DNA of 64,000 nt from an uncultured Coriobacteriaceae bacterium. Lineage in GTDB: Bacteria; Actinomycetota; Coriobacteriia; Coriobacteriales; Atopobiaceae. The stretch is taken from positions 1-64,000 of the forward strand of contig CADBYM010000001.1 in the NCBI GenBank assembly GCA_902798915.1, read 5' to 3'. Under the pieces are notes generated by a model, which ran no database searches, was not told the DNA's origin, and saw only the letters and a list, made by a program, of their open reading frames with translations. Position numbers and translations under genes: made by a program. This document shows, one piece after another, positions 24,597 to 33,684 of the stretch (positions within the stretch are counted from its first letter, which is position 1; every line of letters begins with the position of its first letter).

Positions 24597-27074
24597 GTGA
24601 AGCTTGTCGTTACCGAGAAGAATGATGCTGCCACGCAAATCGCACGTCTTCTGTGCGATGTGGGTAAGCCTAAGTCCGACAAGGTGTACAACACGCCCAT
24701 CTATCGGTTCCAGCACGACGGTGAGGAGTGGGTCACCATTGGTCTGCGCGGCCACATCTTGGCTCCTGACTTTCCCAAGGAGCTGAAGTACGACCAAACC
24801 CAGGGCTGGTATGGCATCTCCGATGACGGTGAGGTCATGCCGGCGCATGTCCCCGCCAGCCTTGCCTGTCCACCATTCGACACGAAGCGCAAGCCCTTCC
24901 TCGCCGACGGCATCGACATCAAGGGCTGGAAGGTCCCCAGTCTCCCGTACTTGGTGTGGGCCCCCATAGAGAAGCTCCCTGCCGAGAAGGAGATCATCCG
25001 CTCGCTCAAGAACCTTGCGAAGAAGGCGGATTCGGTGATTATCGGCACCGACTTCGACCGCGAGGGCGAGCTCATCGGCTCCGACGCCCTGCGCCAGATT
25101 CGCATGGTGGCGCCACAGGTGCCTGTCTCGCGTGCGCGTTACTCCGCCTTCACCAAGGCGGAGATAGACCACGCGTTCTCGAACCTCGTCGACTTGGACC
25201 AAGACCTTGCCGATGCCGGCGAGAGCCGTCAGTACATAGACCTCGTGTGGGGCGCGGTGCTCACCCGCTACCTCACGTTGGCACGCCGCGGCGGCTTCGG
25301 TAACGTGCGCTCTGCCGGTCGCGTGCAGACGCCTACGCTCGCGCTGGTTGTCGAGAAGGAGGAGGAGCGCAACGCCTTCGTGCCTGAGGACTACTGGGTC
25401 ATCTCGGGTGAACTCACGCATGCGGGGTCCGAGCCCTTCAAGACCACGCACGCGACCGCGCGCTTCAAGGACGAGAAGGAGGCGAACCTGGCGTTTGCGC
25501 ACGTGCGCGACGCCAAGGAGGCCAGGGTTACCGACGTGACGAAGAAGTCGCGCACGCAGAAGCCCCCCACGCCGTTCAACACCACGTCGCTGCAGGCTGC
25601 TGCGGCGAGCGAGGGCCTCTCACCGGCGCGCACGATGCGCCTGGCCGAGTCGCTGTACATGAGCGGACTCATCTCGTATCCACGTGTGGACAACACCGTG
25701 TATCCGCGTTCGCTCGACTTGGCGGAATGCGTGCGCAACCTGCAAAAGGTTCCGCAGTATGCGCCGGTGTGCAAGGAGTTGCTCGCGCTCCCCAAGCTCA
25801 CGGCAACGCGCGGCAAGCAGGAGACGACCGATCACCCGCCCATCTATCCGACGGCGCCTGCCGATCCGGACAAGCTGCAGCCCGCCGAGTGGAAGCTCTA
25901 CAACTTGGTGGCGCGGCGTTTCCTTGCCACGCTTATGGAATCCTCGGTGAGCGAGGCAACCAAGGTGAGCTTCGACATTGCCGGCGAGCCGTTTGTGTCC
26001 ACAGGCGTCGTTCTGGTGAAGCCTGGCTTCAGAGCAATTTATCCCTATGGCCTCAAGAAGGACGATCAGCTGCCGTTGCTTGAGGTGGGTGACGTGTGCG
26101 ACGTGCGCAAGATGGCGCTCGAGGCGAAGCAGACGGAACCGCCCGCGCGCTATAGTCAGGGACGCCTGATTCAAGAGATGGAGCGACGCGGTTTGGGGAC
26201 GAAGTCCACGCGCGCGAGCATTATTCAGCGCCTGTATGACGTCAAGTACCTCAAGGGAGACCCTGTCGAACCCAGCCAGCTGGGCATGGCAGTGATCAAG
26301 GCGTTGCACGAGTTCGCGCCGCCCATCACCACGCCCGAGATGACGTCCGAGCTCGAGCAGAGCATGACGGCGGTGAGCGAGGGCAACGACACCCAGGGTC
26401 ACGTTGTCGAGCAGTCTCGTGCGGCTCTAGCCACGTGGATCAACAAGCTCATCGAGCACCTGGACGATCTGGGAGCCGAGATTGCCGATGCGGTGGTCGC
26501 CGACGCCAAGGTGGGCGTGTGCCCCAAGTGCGGCAAGGACCTTGTGATGAAGTCCTCCGCAAAGACGCGTGGCTCCTTCATCGGCTGCATGGGCTGGCCG
26601 GAGTGCGACGTGACGTACCCGGTTCCCCAAGGTCGCATCTCCCCGTTGGAGGGCGTATGCCCTGAGTGCGGCGCACTGCGCATCAAGGTTCAGCCGTTCC
26701 GCCAGCGCGCCTACGAGACGTGCGTCAACCCGAAGTGCCCGACGAACTTTGAGCCCGACCTCAAGGTAGGGGAGTGCAAGGCGTGTGCCGAGGCCGGCCG
26801 ACACGGCGACCTCATCGCCCACAAGAGCGAACGCACCGGTAAGCGGTTCATTCGTTGCCAGAACTACGATGAGTGCGGCACGAGCTATCCCTTGCCCGCG
26901 CGAGGTGAGCTGCATGCACTGGGCGAGACGTGCCCGGACTGCGGCGCACCCATGGTGGAGGTCATGACGCAGCGCGGACCATGGCGTATCTGCGTCAACA
27001 TGGATTGTCCGGGCAAGGAGAAGAAGGCCAAGGCTCCGGCACGTGGCCGCCGTGGTGCCTCCTCAAAGAAGTAG
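24597..27074 (+). CDS. topA: Type IA DNA topoisomerase I, archaeal-like, with four C-terminal zinc ribbons
   Basis: 825 residues. The TOPRIM start is MKLVVTEKNDAATQIARLLC rather than the usual bacterial 'VESPAKA' form; the metal-binding acids are in GTDFDREGELIGSDAL; the active-site Tyr361 lies in GLISYPRVDNTVYP. Four four-Cys zinc ribbons follow residue ~640 (CPKCGKD, CPECGAL, CKACAEA, CPDCGAP). It relaxes negative supercoils. The sequence resembles archaeal TopA in the motifs I can judge. GTG 24597 has GAGGAGG upstream. Whether a second bacterial-type topA exists elsewhere cannot be seen. Confidence 0.92.
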   Translation: MKLVVTEKNDAATQIARLLCDVGKPKSDKVYNTPIYRFQHDGEEWVTIGLRGHILAPDFPKELKYDQTQGWYGISDDGEVMPAHVPASLACPPFDTKRKPFLADGIDIKGWKVPSLPYLVWAPIEKLPAEKEIIRSLKNLAKKADSVIIGTDFDREGELIGSDALRQIRMVAPQVPVSRARYSAFTKAEIDHAFSNLVDLDQDLADAGESRQYIDLVWGAVLTRYLTLARRGGFGNVRSAGRVQTPTLALVVEKEEERNAFVPEDYWVISGELTHAGSEPFKTTHATARFKDEKEANLAFAHVRDAKEARVTDVTKKSRTQKPPTPFNTTSLQAAAASEGLSPARTMRLAESLYMSGLISYPRVDNTVYPRSLDLAECVRNLQKVPQYAPVCKELLALPKLTATRGKQETTDHPPIYPTAPADPDKLQPAEWKLYNLVARRFLATLMESSVSEATKVSFDIAGEPFVSTGVVLVKPGFRAIYPYGLKKDDQLPLLEVGDVCDVRKMALEAKQTEPPARYSQGRLIQEMERRGLGTKSTRASIIQRLYDVKYLKGDPVEPSQLGMAVIKALHEFAPPITTPEMTSELEQSMTAVSEGNDTQGHVVEQSRAALATWINKLIEHLDDLGAEIADAVVADAKVGVCPKCGKDLVMKSSAKTRGSFIGCMGWPECDVTYPVPQGRISPLEGVCPECGALRIKVQPFRQRAYETCVNPKCPTNFEPDLKVGECKACAEAGRHGDLIAHKSERTGKRFIRCQNYDECGTSYPLPARGELHALGETCPDCGAPMVEVMTQRGPWRICVNMDCPGKEKKAKAPARGRRGASSKK

Positions 27075-27082
27075 GCGTCGGG

Positions 27083-27832
27083 ATGGAACGGGGGACGGCG
27101 TATGGGGTGGGCGTCGGCCCGGGCGACCCCGAGCTCATGACCCTCAAGGCGGCACGCGTCATCCGCGCGTGCCGCGTCGTTGCCGTTCCAGTTGCGGACG
27201 TGCATGGCCGCGCCGAGGATTCGCTCGCATATCTCATCGCGGCTGCAGCGGTTCCCGAACTTGCCGACAAGCGGGTCGTGGCCTTGCCATCGCCCATGGT
27301 ACGTGATCGCTCTGCGATTGAGGCTGCACATCTGGCGAACGCACGCATGATCGAGGCCCACTTGGACGAAGGCATTGACGTCGCATGCCTCGTGCTGGGC
27401 GATCCGAGCATCTACTGCACGTTTGGCTACGTTCGCGAAGTGCTTGCGAGCGATGGCTATGAGGTCTCCATGGTGAGCGGCGTGCCCTCGTTCTGTGCGG
27501 CTGCGGCTCGGCTGGGCATGTCGCTCGTGGAAGGGGATGAGCCTCTGTGCGTGGTGCCCGTGCGCCGTGGTCGTTCGCTAAAGCTATGTGCGGAGTCGGG
27601 CACCTACGTGCTCATGAAGGCGGGTCCATGCTTGCGGGAGGCGAAGGAGCGCCTGGCCGAGGCTGGTCTCGAGGCGAGCGCCGTGGAGCGCTGTGGCATG
27701 GAGGGCGAGCGCGTCTGGCGTGGCGCAGATTCGATTCCCGATGAGGCGGACTACCTTACGCTCGTGATTGCACACTGGCGAACGGTAGCTCGTGGGCGAG
27801 CATGCGAGGAGCAACCTCCCGATTTGCTATAG
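27083..27832 (+). CDS. cobI: Precorrin-2/cobalt-precorrin-2 C20-methyltransferase
   Basis: 249 residues. The tetrapyrrole methylase motifs are clear: GVGVGPGDPELMTLKAARVI (residues ~7-26), the ACLVLGDPSIYCTFGYV loop and MVSGVPSFCAAAARLGM. It transfers a methyl group from S-adenosylmethionine to C20 of precorrin-2 in cobalamin synthesis. It starts 8 nt after topA and stands alone: no other cobalamin gene lies in 64 kb. Family members are normally clustered, so it is a stray pathway gene or has been repurposed. Confidence 0.88.
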   Translation: MERGTAYGVGVGPGDPELMTLKAARVIRACRVVAVPVADVHGRAEDSLAYLIAAAAVPELADKRVVALPSPMVRDRSAIEAAHLANARMIEAHLDEGIDVACLVLGDPSIYCTFGYVREVLASDGYEVSMVSGVPSFCAAAARLGMSLVEGDEPLCVVPVRRGRSLKLCAESGTYVLMKAGPCLREAKERLAEAGLEASAVERCGMEGERVWRGADSIPDEADYLTLVIAHWRTVARGRACEEQPPDLL

Positions 27833-27833
27833 T
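27825..27833 (+). promoter_or_regulatory. Extended -10 promoter element at the end of cobI
   Basis: TGCTATAGT, an extended -10, ends 39 nt before ATG 27873 and overlaps the cobI stop codon, giving the next gene its own promoter. Confidence 0.5.
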
Positions 27834-27872
27834 CTTGCCATGCCAGGCGAGTTCGAGGAGAAGGGATTGCAA

Positions 27873-29087
27873 ATGGCAGACGAGGAGAAGTTCGAGGACG
27901 TCGAGGTGGTCATCGAGGACGTGGAGGTCGAGGACGTGCAGCCCGATTCCGAGGTGGAGCCTGATCCTGAGGTGGAGGCCGTCCCGGAGTCCGAGTCCGA
28001 TGACGGTGCTGCCGAGCCTGATGGTGAGGCTACGGGTCGGGCCATTCATGACGAGCGCGTGGCGGCAATCGCCGAGCGCATCGCGGCCTTCGTGGCCAAG
28101 GGTGAGGAGGTCATCGCTGCCCTGGAGGCCAAGGCCGACGCAGCGGAAGTCGGCGAGAAGACCCGCGCGGCGAGCTCGGCCTTCGAAGACTTTACGACGA
28201 CGCTGCAGACTCGCGTCGAGAAGGTTGCCGAGCAGCTTGCGCAGGACCTCGACGTTATAGCGAGCGCGGTCTACGGCAAGGATGTCGATGATGCGGAGCC
28301 TGAGGAGGCGGAGCCTTATCAGCCCCAGTTCACACCGGCGGCGAGCGCCTTGAGGGAAAGGATGCGTGTGGGCTCAGGAAGCGACCTGCTGCTCACGGAC
28401 CCCGAGTTCGTCGAGCGGTTCGCGAACTTCGCGTTCGATGACGTGCCCACCGACGTTGACCTTCCCGACCGCACGCGCTTCATGTGCTGGCTGGCGACGT
28501 TGCTGGGATGTCAGGGCGTCGACGAGTTCCGCGCGCTGTTGCCCGCAGCGCTCAACGTAGGACTCGAGCCAGAGGCCGTCAAGGAAGTCGTGTACCAAGC
28601 GGTGGCGTATTTGGGAATCGGTCGTGTGTATCCGTTCCTCAAGGCCACCAACGAGGTACTGGTTGCGGCGGGCGTCGAGTTGCCGCTCAAGCCGCAGGCG
28701 ACGACGCTTCCCACGGAGGAGAGCCGCTATGAGGGCGGCGAGAAGGCGCAGGTGGCCTGCTTCGGTGAGCAGATGCACGGTTACAAGGATCGCGGCGCGG
28801 CGGACTATCCCCATATTGCGCAGTGGCTCGTAAAGAACTGCTTCGGCGACTGGTACACCCGTGGCGGCCTCACCATCGCCGAGCGCGAGATGGTGACGTT
28901 CTGCTTCATCGCGGCACAAGGTGGGTGCGAGGCGCAGCTCAGGGCGCACACTGCCGGAAACGTCCAGTGCGGCAACGACCGCGCGTTCCTCATCAAGGTC
29001 GTGAGCAACAACGTGCCCTTCATTGGGTATCCGCGCTCGCTCAACGCCATGGCCATCGTCGAGGAGGTCACGGGTTCCAAGGAGTAG
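27873..29087 (+). CDS. Two-domain carboxymuconolactone decarboxylase-like protein with acidic N-terminal extension
   Basis: 404 residues. The first ~150 residues are acidic (EDVEVVIEDVEVEDVQPDSE) then a helical segment that may be a coiled coil. The remainder holds two CMD-like helical repeats: FMCWLATLLGCQGVDEFRAL...VKEVVYQAVAYLGIGRVYP and LTIAEREMVTFCFIAAQGGCEAQLRAHT. CMD proteins include AhpD-like peroxide defence enzymes and lactone decarboxylases; the AhpD CxxC pair is not seen, so a redox role is unsure. ATG 27873 (AAGGGA 6 nt before) was chosen over ATG 27840, which has no ribosome site. Confidence 0.78.
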   Translation: MADEEKFEDVEVVIEDVEVEDVQPDSEVEPDPEVEAVPESESDDGAAEPDGEATGRAIHDERVAAIAERIAAFVAKGEEVIAALEAKADAAEVGEKTRAASSAFEDFTTTLQTRVEKVAEQLAQDLDVIASAVYGKDVDDAEPEEAEPYQPQFTPAASALRERMRVGSGSDLLLTDPEFVERFANFAFDDVPTDVDLPDRTRFMCWLATLLGCQGVDEFRALLPAALNVGLEPEAVKEVVYQAVAYLGIGRVYPFLKATNEVLVAAGVELPLKPQATTLPTEESRYEGGEKAQVACFGEQMHGYKDRGAADYPHIAQWLVKNCFGDWYTRGGLTIAEREMVTFCFIAAQGGCEAQLRAHTAGNVQCGNDRAFLIKVVSNNVPFIGYPRSLNAMAIVEEVTGSKE

Positions 29088-29150
29088 ATGACCAAAGGGG
29101 CATCGGGCCGATCCTGGTGCCCCGAGTGCCAAAGAAGAGAGGAGCACGCC

Positions 29151-30725
29151 ATGAAGTGCCCGCAGTGTGGAACCGAGCTTCCCGAAGGTGCGTCATTCTG
29201 TGGCGAATGCGGCACGAAGTTGGAGCCGAGAGCGGCCGGTTCAGGAGATGTCAAGCCCCCAGCAGACGCTCCGAAGGAAGCCCCCAAGGGCTGGCAATAC
29301 AACACGGGCGTGCGCATTGCCCTCGGAATCGTGGGCGTTCTGCTCATCGTGATGGGTGTCATGCGCATTGTCTCGGGCCTAGGGGGTGGCGTCACGCGGG
29401 GAGTGCCCAAACAAGATGTGGCAAAGGTCGATGAGCGATACGTCAACGCAGATGGACACCTGATGATGCGCGCCTTCATGGAACTGAGCGGGCAGGAAGT
29501 GATCGATCAGCTCGAGGCGGCAGGCTACACGCGCGTGGAGGACGAGGAGGGCAATGTAGGTTGGCGCAGAGAGGGGGGAGCCGGTGCCGTAACGGGACAC
29601 CAGGGCGACGAGGCCGCTGCTGCTGCCGTTGATTTCTCTGGTTTTGAGCCTGGCGGTGGAGATGTGCCGACGTATTACGTCATCGCGTACGACGACTCCT
29701 ACCGTAGTCCTGCGGAAGCCATGGACGCGATCTGCGGAGTGGAACCAGATGCGCGCAATGACTATTCCGACGAGTATTCGTTCGCGCAGCTCACATCGTC
29801 ATCCGGTGCTCGCTTCTTCTGCCAGACGTCGTACAACGAGACCACGAAGAGTGCCATCCTGTTCAACGAGGCATCGGTCAACGATGGCTTCTTTGGAGAG
29901 TACGAGAGCTTTGACGAGCTGTGCGAGGACGTCTTTGATTCTGCCGACTCGTCAGGGGATGAGGAATTGGGCGAGGACCTCGACAAGCTGACCACGACCG
30001 AGCTGGACGAGGCCAAGAAGGATGAGGCCAAGGATACGAAGGCCGAGGCCAAGAAGGACGATGCAGACAAGGGCGACGCCAAGGGCAAAGACGCAAAGAA
30101 GGACGCGGACAAGACGACCTCCGTCGAGCCGCCGGCGACGGCGACCGAGGAGTGCCTGGACGAGTATGGCAATCCCACGGCCTATGCCATAAGCGAGCTC
30201 TCTGGCGCGGATCTCGTGCAGCTGCTCGAGTCGCAGGGCTTCACGTTCCACGAGGACGAGGATGGCTTCGAGAACGCCGACGGCACTTGGTTCGGCGTGG
30301 TGGACGAGGAGTTCGTCGGCCTTACCCCAAGCCAAATCGAGGCGCTCGGAACCGATGGTGGCACCAAGTCCATTCTCTACATGTTGCGCACCGCCCAGTA
30401 TCAGACGGGTCGCGAAGTCATGAAGGGTGTCGTGAAGTGCGTCACGGAAGACGTCGCCCTTGTTGACGACAACAGGGGATTCGCGGTGGTATACGGTCCT
30501 TCCATGCGCGAGTACTTCATGACGCTCGCGTACGGCGAGGCCGATAACGACGTCTTTACCGTCACCTGGTTCTCCAACGACGCGATTGCGTCAGGCGTGT
30601 TCAACAAGGTGACCAACTACGGAACGGATGATTACAAGGACCTGGGCGACTCCGTGGCGGAGGTGTGGCAGAATCTTGTGGGCACGTCAGTCGGTGACTA
30701 CGTGCGCGAACACCCCCTCGAGTAA
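29151..30725 (+). CDS. Zinc-ribbon membrane protein with two extracellular repeat domains
   Basis: 524 residues. An N-terminal zinc ribbon (MKCPQCGTELPEGASFCGEC) precedes one membrane helix (RIALGIVGVLLIVMGVMRIV, ~residues 52-75). The outer part has two related domains (GQEVIDQLEAAGYTRVEDEE at ~110 and GADLVQLLESQGFTFHEDED at ~350) joined by a Lys/Asp/Ala-rich linker (~290-325). The zinc ribbon faces the cytoplasm. Such zinc_ribbon_2 membrane proteins are common in Coriobacteriia; the function is unknown. Follows the CMD gene by 63 nt. Confidence 0.82.
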   Translation: MKCPQCGTELPEGASFCGECGTKLEPRAAGSGDVKPPADAPKEAPKGWQYNTGVRIALGIVGVLLIVMGVMRIVSGLGGGVTRGVPKQDVAKVDERYVNADGHLMMRAFMELSGQEVIDQLEAAGYTRVEDEEGNVGWRREGGAGAVTGHQGDEAAAAAVDFSGFEPGGGDVPTYYVIAYDDSYRSPAEAMDAICGVEPDARNDYSDEYSFAQLTSSSGARFFCQTSYNETTKSAILFNEASVNDGFFGEYESFDELCEDVFDSADSSGDEELGEDLDKLTTTELDEAKKDEAKDTKAEAKKDDADKGDAKGKDAKKDADKTTSVEPPATATEECLDEYGNPTAYAISELSGADLVQLLESQGFTFHEDEDGFENADGTWFGVVDEEFVGLTPSQIEALGTDGGTKSILYMLRTAQYQTGREVMKGVVKCVTEDVALVDDNRGFAVVYGPSMREYFMTLAYGEADNDVFTVTWFSNDAIASGVFNKVTNYGTDDYKDLGDSVAEVWQNLVGTSVGDYVREHPLE

Positions 30726-30791
30726 CGGTCGCATCAGACCCGCGCGGGATTGCCCCTCGTGTGCGTCTCACGCATTTTCGGATAGCGCGAC

Positions 30792-30830
30792 GAGGGACGT
30801 CTCGGCACTACGGTGCGGGGACGTCCCCTC
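30792..30830. repeat. GGGAC-tipped intergenic palindrome
   Basis: GAGGGACGTCTCGGCAC pairs imperfectly with GTGCGGGGACGTCCCCTC around TAC. It lies between the zinc-ribbon gene and metG and touches the metG -35. It shares the GGGAC/GTCCC ends with the palindromes at 519, 32527 and 51597 and may also act as a terminator. Confidence 0.6.
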
Positions 30831-30860
30831 TTCACACTGCGGCGGCAAATGGCCTACAAT
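30831..30860 (+). promoter_or_regulatory. Probable promoter of metG
   Basis: TTCACA (30831-30836) and TACAAT (30855-30860) are 18 nt apart, 45 nt before ATG 30905. Confidence 0.55.
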
Positions 30861-30904
30861 GGTGCGCTGTTATTCTACGCACGCCTTCGTCATGAGGGGG
30901 AACC

Positions 30905-32506
30905 ATGGCCGAGAGCCGCAAACCGTTTTACGTTACCACGCCCATCTACTACGTCAATGCCGCGCCGCACCTCGGCACCGCCTACTGCACGATTCTGTGT
31001 GACGTGCAGGCTCGCTATCGCCGCGCGATGGGCGAGGACGTGAAGTTCCTCACCGGCCTCGACGAGCACGGCGAGAAGGTCCAGCTCGCGGCCGAGGACC
31101 ACGACATGACGCCTCAGGAGTGGTGCGACAGTCTCGCCCCTGCCTTCCACGACATTTGGGAGATGCTGGAGATTTCCAACGACGACTTCATCCGCACGAC
31201 CCAGCCGCGTCAGGTGCGTGCCGTCCAGCATCTCTGGAACCGCATGAGGGATGCCGGCTACATCTACAAGGACTCCTATGACGGTTGGTACTGCGTCCAC
31301 GAGGAGACCTACTACACCGAGACTCAGGTCGCCAAGTCGGACGAGGAACACCACGTTGAGGGCCAGCACCTCTGCCCCGAGTGCCAGCGTGCGCTGCAGC
31401 GCGTCAAGGAGGAGAGCTGGTTCTTCAAGCTCAGCGCGTTCCAGGACCGTCTCTTGGCGCTCTACGACGAGCATCCCGATTTCGTGATGCCGGGCTTCCG
31501 TATGAACGAGGTGCGCAGCTTCGTCGAGAGCGGTCTGCGCGACATATCGGTGAGCCGCACGAGCTTTGACTGGGGCATTCCCGTGCCCTTTGATGACGGC
31601 CACGTCACCTACGTGTGGTTCGACGCGCTTCTCAACTACGCCACCGCCGTGGGGTTCGGCGATCCCGACATGGCAGACGAGTACGCGAAGCGCTGGCCCG
31701 CACAGTACCACGTGGTGGGCAAGGACATCATCCGCTTCCACTGCGTTATCTGGCCCGCTATGCTCATGGCCATCGGCGAGGCGCTGCCCGAGCACGTCTT
31801 CGCGCACGGCTTCCTCATGGTTCGCAACGAGGAGACCGGCCAGGGCGAGAAGATGAGCAAGTCGCGCGGCAACGCCATCGCTCCGGCCGATGTCATCGAC
31901 CTGCTTGGCGTCGAGGGCTATCGCTACTACTTCATGACGGACTGCGTGCCCGGCGAGGACGGAGCCATCTCGTTCAGTCGCATGCAGCAGGTGTACAATG
32001 CCGACCTCGCCAACAGCTGGGGCAACCTGGTAAGTCGCTCGCTCAACATGAGTGCGAAGTACTTTGCCGACAAGACGCCGATTCTACCCGAGGGCTGGGC
32101 CGATCGTGCGAACCCCCTGCGCGAGATTGCCGAGGGCATCGCCGAGCGCTATTGTCCCCGCATGGACGTGTTCGACTACGTCGGCGCGAAGGATGAGGTC
32201 ATGGCCCTCGTTCGCGCGGCCAACCACTACATCGAGGACACGGCTCCTTGGGCCGTGGCCAAGGATGTCGAGCGCGCGGACGAGCTTGAGCAGATAATTA
32301 CCAACCTGCTTGAGTCCATCCGCATCTGCGCGCATCTGTTCGCGCCCTTCATGCCCCGGACTTCCGCGGAGGTGCTGCGTCGTTTGTCGCTGGCGGACGA
32401 GATCGAGTGCGATGACCTCGTGGCGGCCTGTGCATGGGGCGGCCTCGCGGGTGGTGTGCCCGTGACCAAGGGCGATGCCCTCTTCCCGCGCCTGGCTACG
32501 AAGTAA
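30905..32506 (+). CDS. metG: Methionyl-tRNA synthetase
   Basis: 533 residues. The class I signatures are present: HLGT (HIGH) in TTPIYYVNAAPHLGTAYCTI and KMSKSRGN in GQGEKMSKSRGNAIAPADVI. A single CPEC knuckle (HLCPECQRAL) sits in the connective peptide. The C-terminal tRNA-binding domain of longer MetRS forms is absent, so this is the short form. GAGGGGG precedes the ATG. rsmA follows after a palindrome. Confidence 0.96.
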   Translation: MAESRKPFYVTTPIYYVNAAPHLGTAYCTILCDVQARYRRAMGEDVKFLTGLDEHGEKVQLAAEDHDMTPQEWCDSLAPAFHDIWEMLEISNDDFIRTTQPRQVRAVQHLWNRMRDAGYIYKDSYDGWYCVHEETYYTETQVAKSDEEHHVEGQHLCPECQRALQRVKEESWFFKLSAFQDRLLALYDEHPDFVMPGFRMNEVRSFVESGLRDISVSRTSFDWGIPVPFDDGHVTYVWFDALLNYATAVGFGDPDMADEYAKRWPAQYHVVGKDIIRFHCVIWPAMLMAIGEALPEHVFAHGFLMVRNEETGQGEKMSKSRGNAIAPADVIDLLGVEGYRYYFMTDCVPGEDGAISFSRMQQVYNADLANSWGNLVSRSLNMSAKYFADKTPILPEGWADRANPLREIAEGIAERYCPRMDVFDYVGAKDEVMALVRAANHYIEDTAPWAVAKDVERADELEQIITNLLESIRICAHLFAPFMPRTSAEVLRRLSLADEIECDDLVAACAWGGLAGGVPVTKGDALFPRLATK

Positions 32507-32526
32507 CATTGCCGTTGGGGTGTTCG

Positions 32527-32559
32527 TCGGGGTGTGTTCCATGGGGGGACACGCCCCGA
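32527..32559. repeat. GGGGACACGCCCC-type palindrome between metG and rsmA
   Basis: TCGGGGTGTGTTCC (32527-32540) pairs with GGGACACGCCCCGA (32546-32559), 14 bp including two G-U pairs. CGGACACGCCCCC recurs at about 32571. It belongs to the same GGGGAC-tipped group as the elements at 519, 30792 and 51597. Confidence 0.6.
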
Positions 32560-32612
32560 CGGACTCTGTGCGGACACGCCCCCGCACCATCCCATCGCGA
32601 CCGGAGGTTCGC

Positions 32613-33467
32613 ATGCCCTATTCCTACCTTGCCAATCCGCGCGAGACCCGTGCCGTGCTCGACCGGCATGAGTTGGCTCCACGCCATCGCCTGGGACAGA
32701 ACTTCCTCGTGAACGATGACGTCATCGGGCGCATCCTCGCGCTCGCCGAGCTCGACGAGGACGACGTGGTGTACGAGGTCGGTCCGGGAATCGGCACGCT
32801 CACCGTCGCCCTGCTTCCTCGCGTGCGACGGGTGGTTGCCATTGAGGCGGACCGTTCGCTACCGGTGGTGCTCACCGAGACGTGTGCCCAAGATGGCGAG
32901 CGCCTCTCGCTCGTGCAGGGCGATGCGCTTCGCGTGGACGTGGCGCAGCTCAGCGAGGCAGCCGGTTCTGCGCCCAACAAGCTTGTCTCGAACCTGCCGT
33001 ACCAAGTGGCGGCGACGCTCATCCTCGACGTGCTTGAGCACATGCCTACGATTGAGCGCTTGGTGGTGATGGTTCAGGCGGAGGTGGCGGACCGCATCGC
33101 GGCGCGACCGGGTGGCAAGGAGTACGGTGCCTACACGGCGAAGCTCGCGCTCTTTGGGTTCGTTACCGGGCGCTTCGAGGTCTCGCCGGGAAGCTTCATG
33201 CCGCCGCCGCACGTGGACTCTGCCGTCGTGCGCATCGACCGCCATGCCGATTCCCCTGTTGATGCTGCACGCGTTGCCGAGGTCATCGACGCGGCTTTTG
33301 CCCAGCGCCGCAAGACCATCCGCAACTCGATGGCGGCGAAGGGCTTCGAGAAGGCCGTTCTCGACAAGGCGTTCGCAGCGGCTGGCATCGACGCGCGCAC
33401 GCGTGCCGAGAAGCTCGCGCCCGAGGACTTCGTGCGCCTTTCCAACGAGATTGGCTCCCTCCTCTAG
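32613..33467 (+). CDS. rsmA: 16S rRNA (adenine(1518)/(1519)-N6)-dimethyltransferase
   Basis: 284 residues. Motifs in order: LGQNFLVNDDVIGRILALAE, the SAM-binding VYEVGPGIGTLTVALL, VVAIEADRSL, GDALRVD and the catalytic SNLPYQVAATLILD. It dimethylates two adenines near the 3' end of 16S rRNA. CGGAGG precedes ATG 32613; upstream in-frame starts run into the palindrome and lack a ribosome site. Confidence 0.95.
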   Translation: MPYSYLANPRETRAVLDRHELAPRHRLGQNFLVNDDVIGRILALAELDEDDVVYEVGPGIGTLTVALLPRVRRVVAIEADRSLPVVLTETCAQDGERLSLVQGDALRVDVAQLSEAAGSAPNKLVSNLPYQVAATLILDVLEHMPTIERLVVMVQAEVADRIAARPGGKEYGAYTAKLALFGFVTGRFEVSPGSFMPPPHVDSAVVRIDRHADSPVDAARVAEVIDAAFAQRRKTIRNSMAAKGFEKAVLDKAFAAAGIDARTRAEKLAPEDFVRLSNEIGSLL

Positions 33468-33684
33468 GCTTGGCGCCGTCACTAGCGCATCGCAGACCCG
33501 GCATTACCGGGGCTGGGGGCTCCGCTCGCGCGGAGTCCGACGTCCGTAGGGACATTCCTTGCCTGCCCACGAGGGGGCGGCTCTCACGGTCATGGGTTAT
33601 CATGGAATGAAGCTTTGCAAAGTCGTCTGAAGACGGCTTCGGTGCTCGCTTGATCCATCCGAGCGAAGAGGTCAGGAGGTCATT

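Noticed and set aside
21889..27832. Horizontally acquired island
   Set aside because: Base composition and codon style match the neighbours and genes are closely packed housekeeping functions, so only topA is flagged as possibly foreign.
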